Origin: Chrysopilus asiliformis
Taxonomy: Eukaryota > Arthropoda > Insecta > Diptera > Rhagionidae
Direction of reading: 5' to 3'
Length of the DNA: 64,000 nt
Assembly: GCA_964034945.1 (NCBI GenBank)
Contig: OZ035961.1
Span: 26,327,684-26,391,683 of the forward strand
Of the stretch, positions 47,480 through 57,314 are shown one piece after another; the first letter of the stretch is position 1; the number at the start of each line of letters is the position of its first letter. The notes under the pieces were generated by a model that was not told the origin of the DNA, searched no databases, and saw only the letters and a program-made list of their open reading frames with translations. A program made the translations under genes and the position numbers.

Positions 47480-47776
47480 CGGTTACTGGTTATTCTGTAT
47501 GTTACTGGTTATCATACATTACCGGAAGTTCGTGCATATTGGTCCAATAATGCGTCTTTAGGATGTGAATTTATCAAGAAAGCTGTAGGAAGGGATAGAT
47601 TCAGAAAAATCAAACAGAATTTTCACGTTTGTGATAACAGTAAGCTGGACCAACAGGATAAGTTTTCGAAGGTGTCTCCATTGAATGAGGTGATGAATCG
47701 TAAATTTATGCAGTTCGGTGTGTTTTCGCACAATCTTTCAATAGACGAGCAAATGATTGACCGATTTCAGGTTTGA
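47480..47776 (+). pseudogene. piggyBac transposase, N-proximal remnant
   Basis: The frame reads LYVTGYHTLPEVRAYWSNNA, GCEFIKKAVGRDRFRKIKQN, FHVCDN, KFSKVSPLNEVMNRKFMQFG and HNLSIDEQMIDRF before a stop. This is the start of the DDE_Tnp_1_7 domain: the LP.VR.YWS motif, R.RF..I...FHVCDN, K..PL...MN and the LSIDEQMI segment holding the first catalytic Asp. Homology starts inside an open frame that begins at 47408, whose first 20 or so codons are not conserved. The second and third catalytic Asp are absent because of the internal deletion, so the protein is not functional. Confidence 0.9.
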
Positions 47777-47779
47777 CAA

Positions 47780-48058
47780 GAACAATAACGTGTTGAGTCA
47801 ATTTCAATTCCGGGTATATGTGGCGGAAGCATTAGTTGAATTGTCAGGGTAAGAAGTAATGCGCAACAAATAGAAACCCGTACGGACCACACCGATCATT
47901 TCATCGAGAAAATGCCACTACGTGCCCGTTGTCGCCAATGTGGCATCAAGACCGAATATGGTTGCAAAAAATGCACTGTCACTCTGCATCCCAAATGCTT
48001 CTTGGACTACCATAATTGTGTCCCAAGGGATGAAGCAAGGGTCGAGAAAGCTCAGTAA
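47780..48058 (+). pseudogene. piggyBac transposase C-terminus with Cys-rich domain
   Basis: After the deletion joint a short frame reads LSQFQFRVYVAEALVELSG, the helix before the C-terminal domain. A frameshift follows, then RSNAQQIETRTDHTDHFIEK, MPLRARCRQCGIKTEYGCKK and CTVTLHPKCFLDYHNC. The CxxC...CxxC...HxxxC...HxxC pattern is the C-terminal zinc-binding cysteine-rich domain that piggyBac transposases use to bind their terminal repeats. All its ligands are intact here although the catalytic core is gone. The frame ends at 48058, followed by AATAAAA at about 48082. Confidence 0.87.
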
Positions 48059-48849
48059 AAGCTGTTGTATTTTTTTATCAAATAAAAACATTTAAAATTA
48101 CAGTTGTGCCTTATTTACATAAAATAAGTTTATTTTTGATATCAATTTTGGTAAACCTGTTGGGTTTTCTAAGGCCTGTTGGGTATTTAAGTACCCAACA
48201 CCCTAAATTCACTCCGAATTCTTTTTAAGTTATTTGATCGCGATTTTTTTATTTTTATCAGGTTCAGAACACTTGACAGTAAGTATTCCTGGGAGGTTTT
48301 CCAGAAATTTGCAATTTCCAATTTTCCTGATAAAGTTTTATGCCAATTTTTGAGTTTTTAGAAATCGGACACTTTCAACTAAGAAAAAAAACAAGAAAAC
48401 TTCGGAATTTTCATATGTTTCCTAGGAATATTTTATAGTCCCATGGTTTGTCTTTCCAATAAAAAAAAATGAACTCGATATCTTTTACCTTCCGCTAAAT
48501 TTGATTTTTTTCAAGTACACGTATTTCTTGGGTATTAAATACCCATTAGGTCTTAATGAGTTAAGGCATATTTTGTGACAGGTCAACTTGGTGCCAACTC
48601 TAAAATGTACATTGGAAAAGCAAGTAAATTAAAGTATTTATATGATTTAGTATAAATTAAGAGTTAAAAAATGCTTTAAACAATTTAGGTAAAGAAAATA
48701 AACAAAAGAGTCAAAAATTTACGACAAAACCCACAACCTCTAGTAAAGCGCTGCTCACGCTTCGTTGTACTTTTCCATCGTAGATGTACAGTACAATCTA
48801 CGATTTTACTATCTACGATCAAGAGTGAATTGCCCTACTGTTTCACCAT

Positions 48850-49185
48850 CTTGATCGCAACGAAAATGTAAAAAAAATATCATTAAAAAGAAATGCGTCG
48901 CAAGCTAAATCTTTTGAGATACATGCGCCTGTTGTGGCAAATCGTTGAAAAATGCGCCGCAAGTAAAAAAAAAGTATTTACAGCAACCCCCAGCCGAAGT
49001 ACAGATTTTTTTGCATATTTAGTGGTTTTTTTGCCTACAGTCTTAAATCCATTAAGCGAACCAGTATTTAAATCCATTAAGCAATTTAGGAGATAGTAAG
49101 ACAGAAGGTTCGCAATACGAGAGGAGGTTCCGCAACAAAAGGGCGGGAGTAAATAGCAAGGCAAACGGGAAAAAAACTGTTGAGT
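48850..49185. repeat. AT-rich stretch with CGCCGCA/CGTCGCA motifs
   Basis: AAAATGCGCCGCAAGTAAAAA and AAATGCGTCGCAAGC are complementary relatives of the TTTTACCTGCGGCGCATGTT motif at 52.5 kb and of similar words at 27.0 and 61.35 kb. There is no boundary and no gene. Confidence 0.45.
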
Positions 49186-49189
49186 TCGT

Positions 49190-49480
49190 ACCGGAGAGGG
49201 GGGAATAAATGATTCGATTTCGGCCTTTCAAAATCTTAGCCAAGCTATTTACGAGACATACAATTCTAAAAATTTTGAAGTCTCTAGCTTCAAACGTTCT
49301 AGTCTTCAAGGGCAGATAAACGGATGGACAGACGGACGGACAGAAGGACGAATAGACAGAAGGACGAACGAATAGAAGGTCGGACAGAAGGATGGACAGG
49401 AGGACGGACAGACTAACGGACATGCGGAAATAAAAGTTTTTTGTTATCCAAAATAACCTAGTGTAAATTAGCCGCCGTAG
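49190..49480 (-). repeat. Family A-like repeat (reverse) with GGAC core
   Basis: Read on the minus strand it has CCGCATGTCCGTTAGTCTGT, a CCGT/CCTTC-type array, GAAGCTAGAGACTTCAAAAT and AATCATTTATTCCCCCCTC, matching the family A order. The array (about 49321-49425) mixes GGACAGA, GGACGAA and GGACGGA units. The minus-strand frame across it is a repeat artefact. Confidence 0.65.
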
Positions 49481-49485
49481 ACTAG

Positions 49486-51530
49486 ATACCAATTTTTAGA
49501 AAACCTAAGTTTAAAAAAAGAAAAAAATATGCCAAGCTTGATTTAATTTTTTTTCTTTTCATTGCGTTGGCATTTTATAGTTCACTTGAACCTTGGGCTT
49601 TGGCCAAACCTTCAACTTAATTTTGTACAAAGCCGAAGTTTAACCGAAGGTGTGATTTTTGGCCGAAAGTGGTTGAAACCGAGTCATCGTTCGGGCTCTA
49701 AAACGATTTTTGCAACCTAATTAATAGATTTTATTTTGTCAATACAATTGCTCCTCCACCTTTTTTTTATCAACATATCACTAAAACTATATAGGTTCTC
49801 ATCTGGATTTAAAAATTTCCTGGAAAAAAATCACATGTGACTCAAGAGCCGATATTAACCGATGGAATGGTAAATATATGGATTGTGATGTGTGAAGTAA
49901 TCCCGCGGGTAAACAAAAGTCAAAGTGCAAATAATGGAAATCCAAAAAGTACACATGCACAAAAAACCGCACCAGTGTCAGTTCCACTTTTGGTTATAAT
50001 AAGAGTTCCCATCGAGAAGCATATATTTACAAACGTTGGAAATCAGTTCCCGGTGTATTCCAGTAAAATTTCAGAAACTGAACCGGAATCCGCTACAAAA
50101 GTATTATCGCGGAATCAAATGAGGAAAAACAACAACCCCGAGGCCATAAATCTGTCAGTCTATCTGAGAGTATTTTTGCTGTTGCTCGCTACCGGCATCG
50201 CGATGCGGCAATAGGATCGAAACGGATCCTTTCCCATACATTAACACATTGACGGCGGCGGTAAGGTGTCGGTATCGGCACTGTCCTGTTGGTCGACGGT
50301 ATCCGGTATCCTACAAATGCCAACACTACTTTGCTTTGAGTCCCTCAGAATAGATCTACCTCCTAATCACCGCTATTATCTATCATCCCGACGAGACGTC
50401 CTGTGCCAGCTCAATTTGTGTACGTCAGGATTTAAATGTGAACCTGCGTGCAAATATCCTAAATATACAGACAGCCAACAAGGATTTGAGGGGATGTGTC
50501 CGGTTCTATAAAATTTCTTATTAATTCTATATATAATTTGAATGAGAAATTATTCCAGGATCAATGATTCTAAGTGAATCAGGAGTTATACTGCATATTT
50601 GCCACTGGCCAGTTTCCTAAAAAAAACGAAAAACTTCCAAAACAGCAGCCCCTAATATAGCTCGCCACTTTATGCTATAGAAAATTCACTTGTTCTACAT
50701 TTATGCAAATTTACCTGTCCCGTCAGTGTATTCGTTTTTAAAACGCTGGCGACGGACGGTGTTTCGGTGTATTGCCAGAGTACCTTCGCCAATAAATTTT
50801 AATTTGCTGTTTGCGCGTTTGATGTAAGACCTCGGTTAGATTTTAGTGTGGAGATTGGCTGCAACCGCGACTTTGACCGCGCATATGGGAAGCTTAAACC
50901 GTCTGGGTTTGAGTTTAGAATGAATTATTGTATGTCTAGTAAGCCGTTTTTCATATTTTGACGATGTAACAAGTGTGACTTGTGACAAATTGTAAGTACG
51001 TTCGCGCTCTTTGCTCTTTGCCACTTGACAACATTGTATGTTATTTCAATATAACATTTAAAAGATTTATGCATTCCGCTGGTAATTGTTTTTCGTTCAT
51101 TGTACTTTTTCAATTTGCTGTGCTGTTCGTGCTTGACGGAATGGAAAAGAATCTGACCTAGTGACCACATGAGTTTCTTATTATGGATAGTATTGATATT
51201 TTCTTATTCTTCAAGATTACATTGAATGAAAAAAAAAAGATTTTCTTATACTTCAGAGGCCAATCTTTGAAACGAACTAAAATTTGAGTGATTTTCATGA
51301 TTTTTTCCACACTTGTTAATCAATTTTTTTTAATTAATTTATGTAGATATGGGATGCTTTACTTGTTTGAGGAATACTGACTTTACTGCACACATAAATA
51401 AATAAAAATGTGGTTAATATAAATCAAAAGAGGATAATTGACCTACAAAAATTTAAATTATCAACCGGTAAAACGTATATAAACGTAAGATTGAAAAAAA
51501 ACTACGTTTCAAACTACGTTCCTCTGCAAT
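49486..51530. other. Unassigned sequence, one possible TTAA relic
   Basis: TTAACACATTGACGGCGGCG at about 50240 matches the left ends of the TTAA MITEs. CCGTCAGTGTATT at about 50719 may be a decayed right end. The 125-codon frame at 49837-50214 has no recognisable domain. Nothing else is identified. Confidence 0.4.
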
Positions 51531-52005
51531 ATTTAGTTTCGGAAAAAATATGTAAAAAAATATTTTTTCAAATATCTCAAGAACCATAAAAACCGTTAAA
51601 GGAAAAAATGCAGGAAATTATTGTTTTGAATTTCGTAATATGCATTTTTTCATAAAAGCGCATAGTTTTCGAGAATTTGTCAAAATACGGGTTTTTCAAA
51701 CAAAAAAATTGCATGGGAAGTACCCGTTATAACTAACGGTACTTTTCTAAAATTGGGGGAAAAAATACGATTTTCGTAAAACTCAGTTACAAAAAATTTC
51801 AAGTCGCTAGCTCAACGCTTTCTCGAATTATTTAAGATATATGAAACGGACAGACCAACCGACCGACAGACAAATGCACGGACATCCCCATAATTTTGCC
51901 TGAAACGGATTTTGTACTGATCAGAAATTTTCTATCTGCCCCCGTTCGAGAGTCGCTCTCCGTCATGAATACAATACTTTCCCTCTATAGAAGAGAGAAG
52001 TAAAA
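51530..52005 (+). repeat. Family C, copy 2
   Basis: The blocks follow the same order as at 36.54 kb: AAAAATATTTTTTCAAATAT, AAGGAAAAAATGCAGGAAAT, CATAAAAGCGCATAGTTTTC, ACCCGTTATAACTAACGGTA, TTTCGTAAAACTCAGTTACA, a short GACAGACC/ACCGACC core, CATAATTTTGCCTGAAACGG, TTTGTACTGATCAGAAATTT and CATGAATACAATACTTTCCC. The two copies end at the same TCTATAG(A/C)AGAG...AGTAAAAA tail. Confidence 0.83.
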
Positions 52006-52780
52006 ATTGAAAAACAGTTACTGTAGATTTTATTGTGGAAAAATTATTAATAACACCACAGTCGTTTATCGCACCAAATGCCGTTCGCAGAATTTCTGGG
52101 AAGTCTACTTAAGCCCACAACTGAAATTTTTAAAAATACTATGTGCCAATGGTCTCAAAGCAACAGAAAAAAACATTTTGGAAAAATTTCTTTATCTAAC
52201 TATTCAAATTTGAAATGTTTGTTTTAACATCATGCGAAAACAGCTCCACCGATATTAGTGTAATTAAGTGCACGGATAGAAGTTCCAGCAGATTAATAAA
52301 TAACCTATCAATTTATATAAATCTTCCCTTCTCCATTAGGTCCTCTCACCTGTTAAATACTTTGTCCCAGATTTTTCAACTGAGTGCTATTATTTATCAA
52401 ACGCTAGAAAAAAACACCACGAAACATGAAAAAACTATACTTGGGTTAGAAGTTGCTTTAAATCATATTTTTTCGCCTGCGGCCCATTTTTTCAATGATT
52501 TTCCACAAAAGGTGCATGTGTCATAAAAAAAAAGTTTTACCTGCGGCGCATGTTTTTTTATTGATATTTTTACAATTTGCGTTACGATTATTTATGAAAC
52601 GAAAAAAGGCGCGAAAAATTAAGTAATGTTTTTAAATCATTGCGCATTCTGTTCAAAAACTTACGTCAGTCGCGCATATTTCTTGTTTTTTCTTAGTTTT
52701 TGTCCAAGTTATTTTCTTTAGGTATAAAATTTGCTGTTTCGTTGGTTTTTCGCTGATCTGTTCCTGGATTGACTTTTTTT
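52006..52780. other. Unassigned sequence with CCTGCGGC motifs
   Basis: The 103-codon frame at 52215-52526 shows no domain. TTCGCCTGCGGCCCATTTTT at 52471 and TTACCTGCGGCGCATGTTTT at 52539 are two copies of a dispersed motif. No gene is supported. Confidence 0.4.
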
Positions 52781-52894
52781 TATTAGTCAGATCTTAGGGG
52801 AAGACGCTTTAATGCCAAACCACAGCTCCAGATGGTCGGAAGAACGAACGGAGATGTCGGTTTATGTTCTCCTTGAACTTCCTTGAACCTTGAC
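52781..52894 (-). repeat. LINE 3' fragment, copy 3
   Basis: The minus strand reads GGTTCAAGGAAGTTCAAGGA, GAACATAAACCGACATCTCC, then GGTTTGGCATTAAAGCGTC and CTAAGATCTGACTAATAAAA. It matches the last 25 or so codons and the 3' UTR of the LINE copies at 12.4-13.4 and 43.2 kb. Its 3' end coincides with theirs, as expected for target-primed insertion with 5' truncation. Confidence 0.82.
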
Positions 52895-55068
52895 TTCAAA
52901 ATGAATATGGTCACCGTACTTATTCCCATTTTTGTTTTTAGGTTCCTTTTAGGTAGTCGGGTTAAAACTTTGATTTTTGAAATTCACAATGATTATTTTC
53001 TGCCATTTTTTTAATAGCACTATTTTTTAAACTTTTTATGTTGTTTCCAAATAAATGTTTAAAAGACTAAATGGTTATTAGAATAAAACGCATAAAACTA
53101 CGATATCACAATGACTATATGTATATAAAATTGAAATTAGCATTAAATAACAAAAATTAGTGCACAGCTTGAAGCAATTTAATTGCGTTTGTTGACCTTA
53201 TTTACGATGGTTTTCTTTAACGAAAAAGATATGGTTTCTATTACTTCCTAGCATACAAAAATGGTTTAACATAGCCGGAAATATTTCGTTTTTGTCTAAA
53301 AGATGTCATGCTGATATTATTTCCCGCTTAAATAATGATATCAAGAAATGGAAAAAAATGAAAAAAAAAACACTTTTATTATTATCAAATGCCACTCGAT
53401 TTAAATGACGTACAGCCCAAAAAGGAAAAAAAAAACTTTCTTGAAGTTTATTAAAACAATATTTTCCAGGATGACAGTGTGTAGCATTCGTCGGTTCGCC
53501 AACTTTTTTTTTTACCCATTCTTTGACCCTTTTAACACTTCGAGCCGCTCGCGGCGACGATGATGTGGTGTAACAAAAAAAAATCTTCTGTAAAGATGAT
53601 ATCTTGGCCAAAGTATTTCACCTCGAAATCTCAAGGATTCTGGCTGTGGCGAAGGACTCATAAACCACCACTGCTTTCAGAGTCGGCGGCGCGACAGGCA
53701 GTATAGAAGTGATGGTGGCAATGAAGATGAGAGCAACACGGGCACAAAGCAGTGGTGGAAATTACACACCGGCAGAATTATTTCAGAGGAGTTAAGGGCG
53801 GCAAAGGCCAAATAGTGTCGGCCTCTCAGGGGTAGCTCCTGTGTCGTGTATAGCGGATAGGATAAAAAGTGCGTTCCTTTTCGTTTCGTGTTTGCTCTGT
53901 TTGGATTTTCTTATATAAAAATCACATAAATCTTCAAAGGGGATGACACCCTTTCCCTTTAATGCTTTCTTAATTCCTTTTTGATCGGTAGTTTTTTGCG
54001 TTGCGTTTTCGTCCTCGTTCCCTCAATTTATTTACTTTAGTCTCTGGCATTCTCATCGCAAGACAAAATCGCTTGCTACTGGCATGAAATCCCTTCGTTC
54101 CCATGATGATGTCCTTCATGCGACAGGCGAGACATCGAGATCATTGGGAACCTCCTTGTGGTACAAATTGTCATTTGGCATTAGGAAAGAGTCACCAATC
54201 ATTAGGCACCTTGTTTTCTATTTTATTTTCCCATCAGTGCGTGTGCTGGAGATGGAATTTCGGAAAACATCTTTAGATTGGCTGATATTTATTGAAGGAC
54301 CATTTAAAAAAATTAAGGATAGTTTCATTTATAATTGTATATGTGTGTGTGTTTATACCTACAATCGTTTAGTGATGGCATCTTGTAAGTAACAAATATA
54401 AAACATGAAGACGAAAAGGTACAAAAAAGAAGGTAATCAAACAAGAAGATCCGAGATTCGAGAAACAGGATAACAAGATATCAATTTGTTTTCTTTGTTC
54501 CGCCTTTGATGACTTTTTTTTCTACTCTAAGAAGTCTCATGTTAACATAATTTGGTTGGTTTCATTTAAAATTTATTGCGTGAATTTGATTACTAGCATT
54601 TGAATATGACAATTCATTTTATGGGTGAATTTATTAATTTTTTCTTGATTTATGAATTAATTTTATTATTCATAAGGTTAAGGAAGTTGGGTAACTATAC
54701 CATTACAATAACTGGCTTTTGTAACTTACATTGCAATAACTGATTTTAAAAGTAAAAATTTCATTAAAATTTGATATGTTTCTGGTCAGAATTTTTGTTT
54801 TTGATTTGTGGAGGTTTTGTCGAAATCTCGATTTTTTAGCCGAATAGAAGTCGAATTACTAGAAATGGTAATTCGACTAGAAATGGTAATTCGATTGAGT
54901 AATTTGTAGCAATGCCAATAGTTAAAAAAATGGAAATATCTCACATTCGTTGATTGTCTCGGAAAATTTGCCATGAAGTTATCGAAGTTTTTTTGTCTAA
55001 AATGTAAGCGATTTAAAAATAAATGAGTTTTTCTTCGGGAATTCAAAAAAGAAGAAGAAAAAACATCG
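52895..55068. other. Unassigned sequence
   Basis: No gene or element is recognised. GAATTACTAGAAATGGTAATTC near 54853, followed by a second TAGAAATGGTAATTCGA, is a short palindromic tandem duplication. The 102-codon frames at 53306-53611 and 54084-54392 show no domain. Confidence 0.4.
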
Positions 55069-55745
55069 TATACCGTTTGTAACGCATCGAACCAATACGC
55101 GGACACAGAAATAAATTACACCAGGGTGTTAGGGATGACAAAAGATTTTGATTTTTGTCCGTCAGTTCGTCTACTGTCCCGTCCGTGTACATCATAACTT
55201 TCGAAAGGATTGAGCTAGAGACTTGAAATTTTGTATAATTCCTTTTCGAGTAAATGGCTAGGCTGAGCTCTTGAACGGGCAAAATTGAACCATTCCTTCC
55301 AGCTGCCACATACAAACAAAACAGTTTTTTGTGATTTTCTCGAAAACGATGAGTCATATTGAAAAATTTATAGAGGTAAAGTGTGTTTAGAATAGGATTT
55401 CACATAACTTATAATACACCAAAATCCAATCGGACCACTGCTTTCCCCCCTCCCATACAAATGGAATACTTTTTCCCGGTTTTCTCGAAAACTGTGCATC
55501 GTATCGAAAAATTTGTAAAGACAAAATGTGTTTAGAATATGAATTTACATAAATTATATATATATCAAAATCCAGTTGGGCCACTCCTTCCCCCCTCCCG
55601 CATACAAACTGAATACTTTTTTTTCTATTTTCTCGAAAATGGTGAGTCGTGTTAAAAAATTTATTAATCGGACCACCGATCGACCACTCCTTTCCGCCTC
55701 TCGTATACAAATGCATTTTTTTTAACTAAACATTTTCTCTATCAT
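55069..55745 (+). repeat. Family A, copy 4, with partial tail duplication
   Basis: The copy starts TATACCGTTTGTAACGCATC and keeps ACACCAGGGTGTTAGGGATG, a reduced GTCCGTC core, CTTTCGAAAGGATTGAGCTA, GCTCTTGAACGGGCAAAATT and CTCGAAAACGATGAGTCATA. After CCAAAATCCAATCGGACCAC the block from CCTCCCATACAAATG to that point is repeated in two further diverged versions (about 55450-55590 and 55590-55700), so the 3' portion is tandemly extended. Confidence 0.85.
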
Positions 55746-56302
55746 CAGCTTTACTTATGCTTTTTACTGTAAATTAAAACTCCCAAAAATTTTAAGGATT
55801 TTTTTCTTTAAATTGTCATTTTTGCAAACACTTTTTTAATGGTTTCTTTGTCAGGACGTTAAACCTACAGCGCGCAATGACGCATAATGTTTAACACTAT
55901 ATGAAAAACAAAAGGAAATATTTTCATATTTTTTTTGTTTTTACATGTTTTAGTTTTAAGTATAAATATATTGTTTTTTTTTTTAATTTAAAAAATCGCG
56001 CATTTTAGGGTTAAATTTGTAGTTTTCGGACACCAATTTATTAATTTTTTTTTGAAAAGTTCATAGCTCTCAAAGAGGTAATTACAGATATTATATGGCT
56101 TTTATGCCACAATTCAGTAAATTTTCCACATACATCCAATAACAATGTTGTGCAGAAAAATGTTCACACAAAATTTTCCTTAATAAAAAAATCCCGAAAG
56201 AATTAAGGAAAAGCCGGTTCCTACTGGCTTTTTTCCAATTTTTTTTATTGAATTTTATATTTAATAAACCATTACTACCCTATAGACAGTAAATAATTTT
56301 AC
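55746..56302. other. Unassigned sequence
   Basis: Very AT-rich, with no element or gene. Confidence 0.4.
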
Positions 56303-56434
56303 TAAGGTTTCGTCACAGAAACAAGGTTTCGTCAAAGAGCCAAGGTTTCGTCACAGAGTCAAGATTTCGTCACAGAAACAAGGTTTCGTCAAAGAGCCAA
56401 GGTTCCGTCACAGAACCAAGGTTTCGTCACAGAA
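56303..56434. repeat. 19-bp minisatellite, about seven units
   Basis: The unit CCAAGGTTTCGTCACAGAA, with AAAGAG and ACAGAG variants, is repeated about seven times. Alternating variants suggest a 38-bp higher-order unit in part of the array. Confidence 0.92.
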
Positions 56435-57029
56435 TTTTTAAAAATTCTAAAATACAGGGTTTAATCATTTAAAATAATTACTCAGAATATATTTGAGATA
56501 CTATTTTACTGTCTTCAGAAGAATGATAGATATTTAAATTTATAAAATGTATAAAAAATATCTGATGTGAACAGCAAATGACTTTCTTATACAAAAGTTC
56601 ATGCGCAATTTGCATTATAACCCACAAATAAAATATTATCTTAAATAAAAATATGAATTTTTATTTTACAAAATCTGAAATATCTCGACAACGGTAAAAG
56701 ATATAAATTCACAGTAAACGGTATAGAATTTTAATATCTTTAATTCTTCCTTTAACTTCGTTTTCAAAAAACTGTTGGTTTGCTACCAATTGTCAAAAAT
56801 ATATTTTTCTACTTTTTAATGAAAATATCTCGATAACGGTAAAATATTTCGAATAACGGTAAATAACTAAATTATGGGAAACTTTATTCCCTTTGATTTT
56901 CATGAGATAAATCACCGAAAACCCGTTAAATTTCTAGGGAATCGCAAAAAAATTTTTTTGTTTTGAAATAACGTTAAATCTCGATAACGGTTTGAGATAT
57001 TGAGTAAAAAACATAAGTCATGTAATCAT
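56435..57029. other. Unassigned sequence with repeated ATCTCGATAACGGTAAAATAT words
   Basis: ATCTCGA(C/T)AACGGT with flanking A/T appears at about 56682, 56825 and 56978, plus a partial copy near 56850. The words are scattered, not tandem. No gene is seen. Confidence 0.5.
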
Positions 57030-57030
57030 A

Positions 57031-57314
57031 TTATACTAATATATAAAAATGAGTTGGTGTCTGTCTGTTCCTCTTTCACGCAAAAACGGCTGAACCGATT
57101 GACTTGAAATTTGACATGAGTGTCTGTGGTAGTTCTCGCGACGGGTGGGCGGAGTAAGGGGAGGGGGTAAAGTGATTTCGAAACTTAGTTTTTGCGCAAT
57201 GTTACTCTTTCGCGGGGAAACTACCCGTCGATTGGTCTGAAGTTTAGCTTCAACATAGACCATAAAAAAAATTTGAAAAAAACTTAACCCGGCAACAACG
57301 GGTATGCAAGCTAG
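57031..57314 (+). mobile_element. Short complete Helitron-like element (about 284 bp)
   Basis: The 5' end TTATACTAATATATAAAAAT resembles the TCTATACTAATAT start of abundant insect Helitrons. Next come GTCTGTCTGTTC and CGGCTGAACCGATTGACTTG. The 3' end is AACTTAACCCGGCAACAACG with the ACCCG/CGGGT hairpin, then GTATGCAAG and CTAG at 57311-57314 followed by T. It has no coding sequence. Confidence 0.85.

Larger units (their letters stand above)
47161..48564 (+). mobile_element. piggyBac element, internally deleted (1396 bp)
   Basis: TTAA at 47161-47164 and 48561-48564 flank 14-bp inverted ends, CCCATTAAGACCTA and TAGGTCTTAATGAG (13 of 14). This is the textbook piggyBac boundary. Three subterminal copies of the palindrome TGGGTATTTAAATACCCA (or a one-base variant) lie at 47295, 48179 and 48528. 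Transposase remnants lie inside on the plus strand. Autonomous piggyBac elements are near 2.4 kb, so about 1 kb is missing. Confidence 0.95.
46987..48839. mobile_element. MITE split by a piggyBac element
   Basis: GGGCTATTCACT at the left and AGTGAATTGCCC at the right are complementary at 11 of 12 bases and bordered by TA. Inside, ATCGTAGTTTTT and CTACGAT words recur in both halves. Subtracting the 1.4-kb piggyBac insertion leaves a MITE of about 445 bp. The superfamily is uncertain. The TA borders suggest a TA-targeting type, but TAGGGC-type ends with an unrecognised longer duplication are possible. Confidence 0.75.

Noticed and set aside
49837..50214. 125-codon open frame
   Set aside because: The translation resembles no family I know, and frames of this length occur by chance in 64 kb.
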